This document shows, piece by piece, positions 36,553 through 44,999 of a DNA stretch of 64,000 nt (its first letter is position 1; each line of letters starts with the position of its first letter). The DNA lies in contig NZ_AVPJ01000012.1 in assembly GCF_000768705.1 (NCBI RefSeq), positions 42,467 through 106,466 of the forward strand. Direction: 5' to 3'. The translations under genes and the position numbers were made by a program. This stretch comes from Knoellia sinensis KCTC 19936 (lineage in GTDB: Bacteria > Actinomycetota > Actinomycetes > Actinomycetales > Dermatophilaceae). Under the pieces are notes generated by a model, which saw only the letters and a program-made list of their open reading frames with translations, did no database searches and had not been told where the DNA came from.

Positions 36553-37313
36553 GGCCCTCGACACCGAGCCTCGTGGTCGGGGAGGTCTCGCACGCCCGGC
36601 GCCAGCCGGTCGTCCACCGGTTCCGCCACCGTCACTACCAGTGGCTCGTCGACGTCGACGACCTGCCGCGTCTGCCGTGGCCGCTGACCTCGCTCGCGAG
36701 ATTCGACCCCCGTGACCATCTCGCCGGCGGGGGCGCTGTCGACCGGCACGGAATCGGCATTGCCGGTGACGTCCGCCGCTTCTGCTCCGAGCGTGGGCGC
36801 CCACTCCCGGACGGGACGCGGATCCTCATGCTCGCCCACGCCCGTGCCCTCGGCCACGCGTTCAACCCGCTCACGGTCTTCTTCTGCCTCGACGCCGAGG
36901 ACCGGCTCGGCACAGCGGTGCTCGAGGTCCACAACACCTACGGGGAGCGGCACTCCTACGTGCTCGCGCCGGACGCGGACGGCAACGCGAGCGTCGACAA
37001 GGCGTTCTACGTCTCCCCGTTCAACGACCTCTCCGGCTCGTATGCCGTCCGCCTCCGTCTCGACGCACGTCGCGTCGGCGCGTCCATCCGTCTCGACCGG
37101 GCCGGCGAGACGGTGTTCACGGCGTCGGCCATGGGCGACCCGCGCCCGGCGACGGTGCACTCCGTGCTCGCGCTGTCCCTCCGACACCCGCTCATGACCT
37201 ACCGCGTCCCTGCCCTGATCCGGTGGCATGGGATCCGTCTCTGGCTCCGGCGCCTCCCCGTCGTGAAGCGCCCATCACACGAATCCACCCCCAGCCAGGA
37301 GGCTGCACGATGA
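36546..37313 (+). CDS. DUF1365 family protein
   Basis: The 255-residue protein shows the DUF1365 pattern: VSHARRQPVVHRFRHRHYQW, MLAHARALGHAFNPLTVFFC and HNTYGERHSYVL, plus KAFYVSPFNDLSGSY. No catalytic mechanism is established. The start overlaps the preceding stop by seven bases (ATGGTGA), indicating translational coupling. Constant company with the FAD oxidoreductase and Cfa-type methylase suggests a role in the same lipid modification. Confidence 0.9.
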   Translation: MVRPSTPSLVVGEVSHARRQPVVHRFRHRHYQWLVDVDDLPRLPWPLTSLARFDPRDHLAGGGAVDRHGIGIAGDVRRFCSERGRPLPDGTRILMLAHARALGHAFNPLTVFFCLDAEDRLGTAVLEVHNTYGERHSYVLAPDADGNASVDKAFYVSPFNDLSGSYAVRLRLDARRVGASIRLDRAGETVFTASAMGDPRPATVHSVLALSLRHPLMTYRVPALIRWHGIRLWLRRLPVVKRPSHESTPSQEAAR

Positions 37314-38566
37314 CCACCGCCACTCACCGGGCCGAACTCGCCCCGCTTGCGCTGCTCACGCCGCCGCGTGTCCGGGCAGCCCTGGCCCGCAAGGTCATCG
37401 GCACCGTGCTCGACCGGGTGCCAGTCACCGTTGAGCTGCCCGACGGCACCCGCCTGGGTGACGTCGCCGGGCACGATGGCGAGCGAGTGGCCTCGATCCA
37501 GCTCGTGCGCCCGGATGCGTTCTTCGCCCGCGTGGGCCGTCATCCCAAGATCGGCATCGGCGAGTCCTACATGGCAGGGGACTGGCAGCCCGGTCCGGGC
37601 ACCGACCTGGCCGACGTCATGATCCCCTTCGCCGATCGGATGACGACCGCTGTCCCCAAGCCGCTCCTGGCCCTGCGCCGCATGGTCGACAGTGCCGTCC
37701 CCGCCGTGCAGCGCAACACTCCTGCCGGGTCCCGCCGCAACATCGAGGCCCACTACGACCTGTCCAACGACTTGTTCGCCGCCTTCCTCGACGAGACCCT
37801 CACCTACTCCTCCGCGCTCTTCGACCACACCCGCCCGCTGGCCGCGCAGTCACTCGAGGAGGCGCAGCTCCGCAAGGTCCACGCGATCCTCGACGGCGCC
37901 GGGGTCGGGGCGGGGACACGGGTGCTCGAGATCGGGACCGGTTGGGGCACGCTCGCCATCGAGGCTGCTCGCCGCGGCGCCGACGTCACGACGCTCACCC
38001 TGTCCCGCGAGCAGGCCGACCTCGCTCGAGGGCGGGTCGCCGCCGCAGGGTTCGACGATCGCGTCGACATCCGTCTCGAGGACTACCGCGAAGCGACAGG
38101 GGAGTACGACGCCATCGTCTCCGTCGAGATGATCGAAGCCGTCGGCGAGGAGTTCTGGCCGAGCTACTTCGCCTCCCTCGACCGTCTCCTCGCGCCGAAC
38201 GGTCGCATCGTGATCCAGTCGATCCTCATGTCGCACGACCGCTACCTCGCCACGCGCAACTCCTTCGGCTGGATCCAGAAGCACATCTTCCCCGGTGGGC
38301 TCATCCCCAGCCTGCAGGCGATCGACGAGGTCGTCCGCGACCACACCGGGCTGCGACGGCAGGCAGTCCACGCGTTCGGCACCGACTATGCCGAGACCCT
38401 GCACCGGTGGCGCCAGCAATTCACCGAGGCCTGGCCGCGAGTCGAGGCACTCGGGTTCGACGACACCTTCCGGCGCAAGTGGGAGTTCTATCTCGCCTAC
38501 TGCGAGGCCGGGTTCAGCACGGGCTACCTCGACGTGGCCCAGATCAGCCTGGCGCGACGCTCATGA
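37310..38566 (+). CDS. cfa: Cyclopropane-fatty-acyl-phospholipid synthase family methyltransferase
   Basis: The 418-residue protein has the SAM motif RVLEIGTGWGTLAIEAARRG, the lipid motif YDLSNDLFAAFLDETLTYSS, SVEMIEAVGEEFW and HIFPGGLIPSL. It also has YLAYCEAGF, carrying the Cys equivalent to the E. coli CFA synthase active-site Cys. Such enzymes methylenate or methylate double bonds of phospholipid acyl chains at the membrane. It overlaps both neighbours by ATGA. In this context it may act in cyclopropanation, 10/11-methylation or furan fatty acid synthesis with the flavoprotein. Confidence 0.92.
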   Translation: MTTATHRAELAPLALLTPPRVRAALARKVIGTVLDRVPVTVELPDGTRLGDVAGHDGERVASIQLVRPDAFFARVGRHPKIGIGESYMAGDWQPGPGTDLADVMIPFADRMTTAVPKPLLALRRMVDSAVPAVQRNTPAGSRRNIEAHYDLSNDLFAAFLDETLTYSSALFDHTRPLAAQSLEEAQLRKVHAILDGAGVGAGTRVLEIGTGWGTLAIEAARRGADVTTLTLSREQADLARGRVAAAGFDDRVDIRLEDYREATGEYDAIVSVEMIEAVGEEFWPSYFASLDRLLAPNGRIVIQSILMSHDRYLATRNSFGWIQKHIFPGGLIPSLQAIDEVVRDHTGLRRQAVHAFGTDYAETLHRWRQQFTEAWPRVEALGFDDTFRRKWEFYLAYCEAGFSTGYLDVAQISLARRS

Positions 38567-39351
38567 GTCGTGAACCCGTTGCGGGACAGCGGATCTGGAT
38601 CGTCGGAGCCTCCAGCGGCATCGGCGCCGAGCTGGCCCACGAGCTGGTGCGCCGAGGTGCCCGTGTCGCCATCAGCGCGCGGCGCCGCGAGGAGCTCGAA
38701 GCGGTCGCCGGGTCGGGCCGCTCGGACGCCGCCTCGATCGCTGCGGCGCCGATCGCCGTCGTCCCGGTCGACGTCACCGACCGAGCGTCCGTCGATGGCG
38801 CGGCGGCCGCCGTCCGCGCCGAACTCGGCGGCCTCGACGGTGTCATCCACAGTGCCGCCTACTGGAAACAGTTCGACGCGACCACGTGGGACCGCGACGA
38901 CTTCGCCCGTCACATCGAGGTGAACCTCCTCGGTCTCAACAACGTCCTCGGTGCCGTCGTGCCCGAATTCGCCCGATCGGGGGCCGGGCACGTGGTCGGC
39001 ATCGCCTCGGTCGCCGGCTACCGCGGCCTCGCCGGGTCGGAGGCCTACGGGGCGACGAAGGCAGCCCAGCTGAACCTGCTCGAGGCCATGCGAGCGTCCC
39101 TGTCCCGCAGCGGAGTTCGCGTGACCACGGTGTCCCCGGGCTTCGTCCGGACACCGATGACGGACACCAACCGGTTCACGATGCCCTTCCTCATCGACGC
39201 GGACGAGGCCGCTCGCTCCATCGCCGACGGCATGGAGTCCGGGGACGACGACATCTCCTTCCCGCTGCCCATGGCCGTGGCGATGAGGGTCGCGCGCCTC
39301 GTCCCCGGTCGCGCCTGGACCGCCCTCAGCTCGCGGGCGTCGCGCGAGTGA
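38563..39351 (+). CDS. Short-chain dehydrogenase/reductase
   Basis: The 262-residue protein has the classical SDR motifs: WIVGASSGIGAELAHEL (cofactor), NLLGLNNVLG, catalytic Ser in VVGIASVAGYRG, and YGATKAAQL (YxxxK). C-terminal PGFVRTPMTDTN is typical. The NAD(P)-dependent reaction is unknown. It overlaps Cfa by ATGA and the photolyase by GTGA, so it is an integral part of the operon. Confidence 0.9.
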   Translation: MSREPVAGQRIWIVGASSGIGAELAHELVRRGARVAISARRREELEAVAGSGRSDAASIAAAPIAVVPVDVTDRASVDGAAAAVRAELGGLDGVIHSAAYWKQFDATTWDRDDFARHIEVNLLGLNNVLGAVVPEFARSGAGHVVGIASVAGYRGLAGSEAYGATKAAQLNLLEAMRASLSRSGVRVTTVSPGFVRTPMTDTNRFTMPFLIDADEAARSIADGMESGDDDISFPLPMAVAMRVARLVPGRAWTALSSRASRE

Positions 39352-40724
39352 CCGTGTCGGTGCTGTGGTTCCGCCGGGACCTGCGGCTCGGCGACCACCC
39401 CGCCCTGCTCGAGTCGATGAAGGCCGACGCGCGAGTCGTGCCGGTCTTCGTGCTCGACCAGCGACTCCTCGGGCATCGCACGCCCCGCACCGAACGGCTC
39501 TTCGCATCCCTGGCCGACCTTCACGAGACCACGGACGGTCGGCTCGTCGTCCGCTCCGGCGACCCCCGGACGGTCATCCCGGACCTGGCGCGTGAGGTCG
39601 GGGCCTCGTCCGTCCACGTCAGCCGCGAAACCACCCCCTTCGGCCGGCGCCGGGACGAGGCCGTCGAGGCGGCGCTCGCGACCGACGGTCGCCACCTCGT
39701 CGCCACGGGAACGCCGTATGCCGTGGGGCCGGGACGGATCCGCACGGGTGCGGGGACGGCATACAAGGTCTTCACCCCCTTCGCCCGCGCCTGGCGGGAG
39801 CACGGCTGGCCGGGGCCCGCCCCGCATCCCGGAGCGGTGAGGTGGGCCAGCGGGGTGGACAGCGAGATCCTTCCGAGGGCCGCCACCTCCACCGACAGCC
39901 CCGCAGTGGGGGAGGCGGCCGCCCTCGCGCGGTGGCGGACGTTCCTCGACGAGCGACTGGCCGACTACCGGACCGAGCGCGACCGTCCCGACCTCGACAC
40001 CACGAGCCGGCTCTCGATCCCGCTCAAGTACGGCGAGATCCACCCCCGCACCCTCCTTGCCGAAGTCGCGGCGCACGACGCTGCCGGCTCGGCGGGAGCG
40101 GAGACCTTCACCACCGAACTGGCCTGGCGGGAGTTCTATGCCGACGTCCTCTGGGAGAACCCGGACTCCGCGTGGCACGACCTGCGGGACAACCTCACCC
40201 ACCTGCCCTACGACCGAGGTCCCGAGACCGATCGGCTCGTCGACGCATGGCGCGAGGGCCGCACCGGCTACCCGTTCGTCGACGCCGGCATGCGGCAGCT
40301 CCTGGCCGAGGGGTGGATGCACAACCGGCTGCGGATGGTCACGGCGAGCTTCCTCACCAAGGACCTGCACGTGTGGTGGCCGGTCGGTGCGCGCCACTTC
40401 CTCGACCACCTCCTCGACGGCGACATCGCCTCGAACAACCACGGGTGGCAGTGGGTCGCCGGGACGGGCACCGACGCCGCGCCGTACTTCCGCGTGTTCA
40501 ACCCGGTGAAGCAGGGCCTGCGGTTCGATCCCGACGGTGGCTACGTCCGTCGATGGATCCCGGAGCTGCGCCACCTCGAGGGGGCCGCGGCCCACGAGCC
40601 GTGGCGCAGCGCGGGCGGGTTGGGGCACGGCTACCCGGAGCGCATCGTCGACCACGACCAGGAACGCCGAGAGACGTTGGCGCGGCACGAGAGCGTCAGG
40701 GGGCGGAACGGGCCTCGAGCGTGA
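39348..40724 (+). CDS. phrB: Deoxyribodipyrimidine photolyase
   Basis: The 458-residue protein begins LWFRRDLRLGDHPALLES and has the FAD-binding segments FTTELAWREFYADVLW, GYPFVDAGMRQLLAEGWMHN and DIASNNHGWQWVAGTGTDAA, all typical of class I CPD photolyases. It repairs UV-induced pyrimidine dimers using light energy. The start is GTG, overlapping the SDR stop. Being last in a CarH-adjacent operon fits light-inducible expression. The 3' end overlaps the convergent ogt gene by 29 bases. Confidence 0.93.
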   Translation: MTVSVLWFRRDLRLGDHPALLESMKADARVVPVFVLDQRLLGHRTPRTERLFASLADLHETTDGRLVVRSGDPRTVIPDLAREVGASSVHVSRETTPFGRRRDEAVEAALATDGRHLVATGTPYAVGPGRIRTGAGTAYKVFTPFARAWREHGWPGPAPHPGAVRWASGVDSEILPRAATSTDSPAVGEAAALARWRTFLDERLADYRTERDRPDLDTTSRLSIPLKYGEIHPRTLLAEVAAHDAAGSAGAETFTTELAWREFYADVLWENPDSAWHDLRDNLTHLPYDRGPETDRLVDAWREGRTGYPFVDAGMRQLLAEGWMHNRLRMVTASFLTKDLHVWWPVGARHFLDHLLDGDIASNNHGWQWVAGTGTDAAPYFRVFNPVKQGLRFDPDGGYVRRWIPELRHLEGAAAHEPWRSAGGLGHGYPERIVDHDQERRETLARHESVRGRNGPRA

Positions 40725-41292
40725 GGAGGAATTCCTTGGCCGCCGGCCCGCCGGCATACCCGCCGACGTTGCGGACGCCGCCCTCCACGGAACCGCCCGC
40801 TGGCAGCACTCGGTGACAGGGCACGAAGACGCACAACGGGTTCGCGCCCAGCGCAGTCCCGACCGCCCGAGAGGCCTTCGGCCGAGCGATCGCCGAAGCC
40901 AGCGCGCCATAGGTCGTCGATGACCCATAGCCCACCTGCGCTGCCAGCGCCGAGAGCACCGACCGCTGGAACGCACTGGCCAGCACCAGGTCCACGGGCA
41001 CGGAGAACCGCTCCAACCGCCCGGCCAGGTAGTCGTCCAGCTCCCGACGCGCCCCGTCGAGCGGCCGTTCGTGGTGCAGCACCCGCGGCGATACGACATC
41101 GGCCAGCCGCTGCAACCATGCAGATTCTTCGTCGGCCGACGCGACATACGCCGACGTGACAAGCCGCCCGTCGGAACGCACCGCCAACAGCAAGCGACCC
41201 ACGGACGTGTCAGACACGGCATACGAGATGTCGGTCTCCGGCAGCACGGGCCGCCGCACCTCCGGCGCAAACTCAGCAAACACAGAACTCAT
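40696..41292 (-). CDS. ogt: Methylated-DNA-protein-cysteine methyltransferase
   Basis: The 198-residue protein has the active-site motif VPCHRV with Cys159, the HTH-like ALAAQVGYGSSTTYGALASA and a conserved N-terminal ribonuclease-like domain. It removes methyl groups from O6-methylguanine in a suicide reaction. Its start overlaps the ECF sigma gene stop by ATGA, forming a two-gene operon, and its 3' end overlaps photolyase. Confidence 0.93.
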   Translation of the reverse strand: MSSVFAEFAPEVRRPVLPETDISYAVSDTSVGRLLLAVRSDGRLVTSAYVASADEESAWLQRLADVVSPRVLHHERPLDGARRELDDYLAGRLERFSVPVDLVLASAFQRSVLSALAAQVGYGSSTTYGALASAIARPKASRAVGTALGANPLCVFVPCHRVLPAGGSVEGGVRNVGGYAGGPAAKEFLLTLEARSAP

Positions 41293-41768
41293 CGCATTTC
41301 CTCCACATCCACCCGGAGCGCAGCGAGCGCATCCGACACCAGACGCCGACTCATCGCCGGCGTCGTACCCAACGCAGCAGCCACAGCGCGATGGTCGAGG
41401 TCCCCGACGTACTTGAGGACCACGGCCTCCCGTTGACGCTCAGGGAGGGCCGCGACCCGCGCCCACAACCCGTCGTCCGGCTCCACCGGCGCAGCCACGA
41501 CAGGCGCCGCAGGCAGAGAACCAGGGTCCTCGTGGGCCACCGTCCGGCGCCGTGACCGGTGCACATCCATGGCGCACCGATGCGTGATCGTCAGCAGCCA
41601 ACCCCGCAGGTTGCGCGTCGACGTGACCCGCGGATAGGCCGCGAGCGCCTGGGTCCAGGCCTGCTGGGCGACGTCGTCGCCGTGATCGGGACCGGCCAAC
41701 GCATGCGCGAGTCGACCGACGTCGCGCCAGTGCGCGTCGACGAGGCTTTGGAAGGGCGGCAGGCTCAC
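41289..41768 (-). CDS. ECF-type RNA polymerase sigma factor
   Basis: The 159-residue protein has sigma region 2 (HALAGPDHGDDVAQQAWTQA, then NLRGWLLTITHRCAMDVHRS) and region 4 (LPERQREAVVLKYVGDLDHR, then LGTTPAMSRRLVSDAL). It is a short ECF sigma factor. GTG is the start. No anti-sigma gene adjoins it; instead its operon partner is ogt, suggesting a DNA-damage or alkylation response, which is inference. Confidence 0.88.
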   Translation of the reverse strand: MSLPPFQSLVDAHWRDVGRLAHALAGPDHGDDVAQQAWTQALAAYPRVTSTRNLRGWLLTITHRCAMDVHRSRRRTVAHEDPGSLPAAPVVAAPVEPDDGLWARVAALPERQREAVVLKYVGDLDHRAVAAALGTTPAMSRRLVSDALAALRVDVEEMR

Positions 41769-41836
41769 GATGATTCAACGGTATGCCGTCCAGTTCTGTG
41801 AGTCGCTCCTCCCACCGGAGGCGCCGCGCTGGAACG

Positions 41837-42685
41837 ATGGGGCGCATGCAGGCGAGTGCGGCGGGGAGCGCGGGCGAGCGGAGGCAGCCCGGCGACAAGC
41901 CCCGAGTCGTCGCCCACCGCGGAGCGAGTGACACCCACGCCGAGCACACCCTTGCCGCCTACACGACCGCGTTCGGTCTCGGAGTCGACGGGATCGAGTG
42001 CGATGTGCGGCTCACGGCCGACCACCACCTCGTGTGCGTCCACGACCGGCGAGCCAATCGCACGAGCAACGGCAAGGGCGTCATCTCCACACTTGAGCTG
42101 GCGCGGCTGGAGGAACTCGACTGGGCCAGCTGGAAGGTCCTCGACGACGGAACCGCCCCCGAGGGCGCCGACCGGGACCCCGAGCGCGGCCGCATCCTCA
42201 CCCTCCGCAAACTCCTCGCAGCTCTGGTCGATCAGCGCCAGGACTTGCTCACCCTCATCGAGACGAAGCACCCGACGCGCTACGGCGGCCTCGTCGAGCG
42301 GCAGCTCGTCACGGTGTTGCGCGAGTTCGGGCTGACGACCGGTGACCTGTCTCAGTTGCCGCACGTGCGTGTCATGTCGTTCTCGCTCCTGGCCCTCATG
42401 CGGATGCGGGGGCTGGCACCACAGGTTCCGCTCGTCTATCTCGTCGAGATGGGTGCACCGCGCATGTCCTTCGACGGGTCACTTCCCACGGGCATCGACA
42501 TCGTCGGCCTGGACGTCCGAATCGTGCGTCGGACCCCGTCGATCGTGCGTGCACACCAGCGCCGCGGTCACCAGGTCTATGTGTGGACGGTGAACGAACC
42601 CGAGGACGTCGAACGCTGCGTCGAACTCGATGTCGACGTCATGATCACCGATCGACCGCGCGACGTGATGGCGCTGCTCGATTAG
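41837..42685 (+). CDS. Glycerophosphodiester phosphodiesterase
   Basis: The 282-residue protein has the GDPD TIM-barrel motifs VVAHRGASDTHAEHTLAAY, GIECDVRLTADHHLVCVHD and QVYVWTVNEPEDV. The catalytic His pair and Glu/Asp metal ligands are present. It hydrolyses glycerophosphodiesters to glycerol-3-phosphate. No signal peptide is seen, so it is probably cytoplasmic. Start choice between 41837 and 41846 is uncertain. Confidence 0.87.
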   Translation: MGRMQASAAGSAGERRQPGDKPRVVAHRGASDTHAEHTLAAYTTAFGLGVDGIECDVRLTADHHLVCVHDRRANRTSNGKGVISTLELARLEELDWASWKVLDDGTAPEGADRDPERGRILTLRKLLAALVDQRQDLLTLIETKHPTRYGGLVERQLVTVLREFGLTTGDLSQLPHVRVMSFSLLALMRMRGLAPQVPLVYLVEMGAPRMSFDGSLPTGIDIVGLDVRIVRRTPSIVRAHQRRGHQVYVWTVNEPEDVERCVELDVDVMITDRPRDVMALLD

Positions 42686-42695
42686 AGTCCAGCGC

Positions 42696-43157
42696 GTGAC
42701 TTCCAAGGACGAACCCGCCCTCGACGAGTTCGGCGGCCCCATCGGCCACGGCCAGGTGCGCACGATCCGCGCGCCCTGGGGCGCCTCGACGGTGACGCGC
42801 GTGCGCAAGGCCGTCGTCGCCGACCTGCGAGCCCGGGGCCTCGACGAGCAGACGGTCGACGAAACCGAGATCGTGGTCTCCGAACTCATGACCAACGCGA
42901 TCCGGCACGCCCGGCCCCTCGCCGACGGCTGCCTGCGTGTGCGCTGGAAGGTGCGCGGTGAGGTCGTCGAGGTCGAGGTGACCGACGGCGGCGGCGACAC
43001 CGTGCCCGTCCCGGCCCCGGCAGCCGTATGGGTGTCCAGTGGCCGAGGGCTGCGCATCATCCGCTCGCTCGCGCACGAGTGGGGTGTGGGCGAGGACAAG
43101 GGTGCCCAGACCGTGTGGGCTGCCATGGGCGGACCGAGCCGCCGCCGCGCCACCTGA
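42696..43157 (+). CDS. Histidine-kinase-like ATPase (anti-sigma-factor RsbW type)
   Basis: The 153-residue protein is a HATPase_c_2 domain: ETEIVVSELMTNAIRHARPL (N box), VEVTDGGGDTVPVP (G1) and SSGRGLRIIRSLAHEWGV (G2). Such stand-alone ATPases act as serine kinases/anti-sigma factors in partner switching. No cognate sigma or anti-anti-sigma lies adjacent. GTG is the start, 10 bases after the GDPD stop, so the two may be co-transcribed. Confidence 0.87.
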   Translation: MTSKDEPALDEFGGPIGHGQVRTIRAPWGASTVTRVRKAVVADLRARGLDEQTVDETEIVVSELMTNAIRHARPLADGCLRVRWKVRGEVVEVEVTDGGGDTVPVPAPAAVWVSSGRGLRIIRSLAHEWGVGEDKGAQTVWAAMGGPSRRRAT

Positions 43158-43168
43158 CCTGAGCTCGT

Positions 43169-43285
43169 AGCGTCCGGCAACCCGACGGCATACGCCCCGA
43201 AGTTGCGGACGCAAGGGCAAGGCCAGCGACAGCGTCCGGCAACCCGACGGCATACGCCCCGAAGTTGCGGACGCAAGGGCGAGGC
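43169..43285. repeat. Tandem 55-bp intergenic repeat (AGCGTCCGGCAACCCGACGG type), two copies
   Basis: Copies at 43169-43223 and 43231-43285 are nearly identical, each with a GCGTCCGGCAAC left arm and GTTGCGGACGC right arm (imperfect palindrome) and a CGGCATAC octamer at its centre. Period is 62 bases. It lies between genes on the same strand and may form hairpins in the transcript. Confidence 0.9.
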
Positions 43286-43314
43286 AAGTCGACCACACCA
43301 CTACGCTGCACCCC

Positions 43315-44211
43315 ATGGGCAAGGCTTCGCGACGACGCAGGACCACCGACGACTCGGGCGCACCCGCCAAGCGGCAGCGCTCGGCGGCCGTTCCGTATGT
43401 GAGCCGTCCCTTCGAGGGGCTACCGCAGGAGACGGAGTGGGTGGCGATCCGCGAGATCCTGCCCGCTGCCACGGCGGCCGTGACGTTCGCTTCGGGCAAG
43501 GCTCCAGAGGGTGCCGAGAACGTCACCATCGCCACGGTGCTCCCCATGGCCTGGCCGGCCCTGCACCGCGCCGACGGCACCGTCCTCATCGGCACGCAGT
43601 CCGGCTCCGCCTCGGGTGACCCGAGCCGCGACCTCGCCGCGCAGATCCTCGCCGGCGCCGCTGTGGAGCCCGGCACCGCCGTCCAGCACGTCGCCGCCGC
43701 GACCGGCGACACGCCGCGCCTCCAGGACCTCCTCGACACGAGCGCCCCGTTCGAGGTCGTCGTGCACGAGGGCTTCGAGTTCTGGGTCGACGGCCAGGAG
43801 CTCGACGAGGAGGGTCAGTCCTCCCTCGACCGCGCCAACGAGTCGGTCGTCCCGACCAAGCGCATGGAGGCGCTGTCGTCGGCCTACTGGGTCCGCATCG
43901 GTGACCGCACCTACATCCGCCTGATCCTCCCCGAGGACGAGGACACGGCCACCGATGCCCTCGCCCGACTGCATGCCGCTGGCTCGTCGGCCCTCGGCGA
44001 CGGCACCCGCCTCCTCGGCGCCTTCCGCGCGTGCGGACTCCTCGTCCCCGTCTTCGAGGTCCCCGCCGATTCGGACGCCGCCGACCATGAGGCCGGTCTC
44101 GGCGCCTTCGGCGAGAGGTATGCCGCCGCGCTGGCTTCCACGGACGCCCTCACCGCCGAGGAGCGCCGGGCGCGTTCGGGTCTCCTGAGCCGCCAGGTCA
44201 CCCTGCGCTGA
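43315..44211 (+). CDS. DUF5926 family protein
   Basis: The 298-residue protein begins with a basic tail (MGKASRRRRTTD) and has the actinobacterial DUF5926 pattern: VSRPFEGLPQETEWVAIREI, PFEVVVHEGFEFWVDGQEL and RTYIRLILPEDEDTATDALA. Its role is not known; a nucleic-acid- or ribosome-associated function has been suggested only from the basic N-terminus. It overlaps the next gene start by one base. Confidence 0.9.
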   Translation: MGKASRRRRTTDDSGAPAKRQRSAAVPYVSRPFEGLPQETEWVAIREILPAATAAVTFASGKAPEGAENVTIATVLPMAWPALHRADGTVLIGTQSGSASGDPSRDLAAQILAGAAVEPGTAVQHVAAATGDTPRLQDLLDTSAPFEVVVHEGFEFWVDGQELDEEGQSSLDRANESVVPTKRMEALSSAYWVRIGDRTYIRLILPEDEDTATDALARLHAAGSSALGDGTRLLGAFRACGLLVPVFEVPADSDAADHEAGLGAFGERYAAALASTDALTAEERRARSGLLSRQVTLR

Positions 44212-44999
44212 TGGTGGTCAACGGGGCGTCGGTCGTGAACCCGCACGGTCAGCGGACCGTCGCTGCCATCATCCCGTGCAAGGACGAGGCGGATCGGATC
44301 GTCGCGACGGTCGAGGCCGTCCTGGGGCTTGAGGGAGTCGACAAAGTCGTCGTCGTCGATGACGGCAGCACCGACGACACCGCCGCTGCGGCCGACGCGG
44401 CCGGGGCCGACGTCATCGTCCACGCCCGCAACTTCGGCAAGGCCGCGGCGCTCGAGACCGGCGTCCGCCACCTGCGCGAACTCGAGTCGTTCAACGCCAC
44501 CGACGAGAACTCACCCCGGCACCTGCTCTTCGTCGACGGCGACCTCGAGGGCTCGGCGAGCAACCTCGGCGTCCTCATCCCGCCCGTCCTTGAAGGGCGT
44601 GCGGACATGACCATCGCGACCCTCCCGCCGCAGCAGACCGCGGGCGGCGGACACGGGTTCGTCGTCCGTCTGGCCCGCGACGGCATCCAGAACCTCACCG
44701 GCTGGACCGCCAAGCAGCCCCTCTCCGGCATGCGCTGCCTCACCGCCGAGGCCTTCGACGCCGCGAGCCCGCTCGCCCCCGGCTGGGGCGTCGAGGTCGG
44801 TCTCACCGTCGACATCCTCGGCGCCGGCCTCCGGGTCGAAGAGGTCCCGTGCGACCTCCAGCACCGCGTCTCCGGCAAGGACTGGCGGGGCCAGGTGCAC
44901 CGTGCCAAGCAATATCGCGATGTCTGGCGCGCCCTCACCCGTCGGCGCGTGCGCAAGGCCCTCTCGCAGCGTGCACCCGGTGTCGCACAACGGTTCTGA
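44211..44999 (+). CDS. Glycosyltransferase family 2
   Basis: The 262-residue protein has the GT2/GT-A motifs AAIIPCKDEADRIVATVEAV, VVVVDDGSTDDTAAAA, FGKAAALETGV and the metal-binding LFVDGDLEGS. Conserved GMRCLTAEAFDA follows. It probably transfers a sugar from a nucleotide donor to a lipid or phosphoglycerate acceptor in cell-envelope glycan synthesis. Overlap with DUF5926 is TGATG; its 3' end overlaps the membrane mannosyltransferase by some 29 bases. Confidence 0.87.
   Translation: MVVNGASVVNPHGQRTVAAIIPCKDEADRIVATVEAVLGLEGVDKVVVVDDGSTDDTAAAADAAGADVIVHARNFGKAAALETGVRHLRELESFNATDENSPRHLLFVDGDLEGSASNLGVLIPPVLEGRADMTIATLPPQQTAGGGHGFVVRLARDGIQNLTGWTAKQPLSGMRCLTAEAFDAASPLAPGWGVEVGLTVDILGAGLRVEEVPCDLQHRVSGKDWRGQVHRAKQYRDVWRALTRRRVRKALSQRAPGVAQRF

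Noticed and set aside
39045..41279. 744-codon reverse ORF across photolyase and ogt
   Set aside because: It is a frame-shadow of photolyase and reads in the wrong frame through ogt; composition is Arg/Pro-rich with no domains.
43169..43285. Possible CRISPR array
   Set aside because: Only two repeat units with short spacing, internal palindrome and no third copy or cas gene; the same applies to the families at 15.7 and 52.9 kb.
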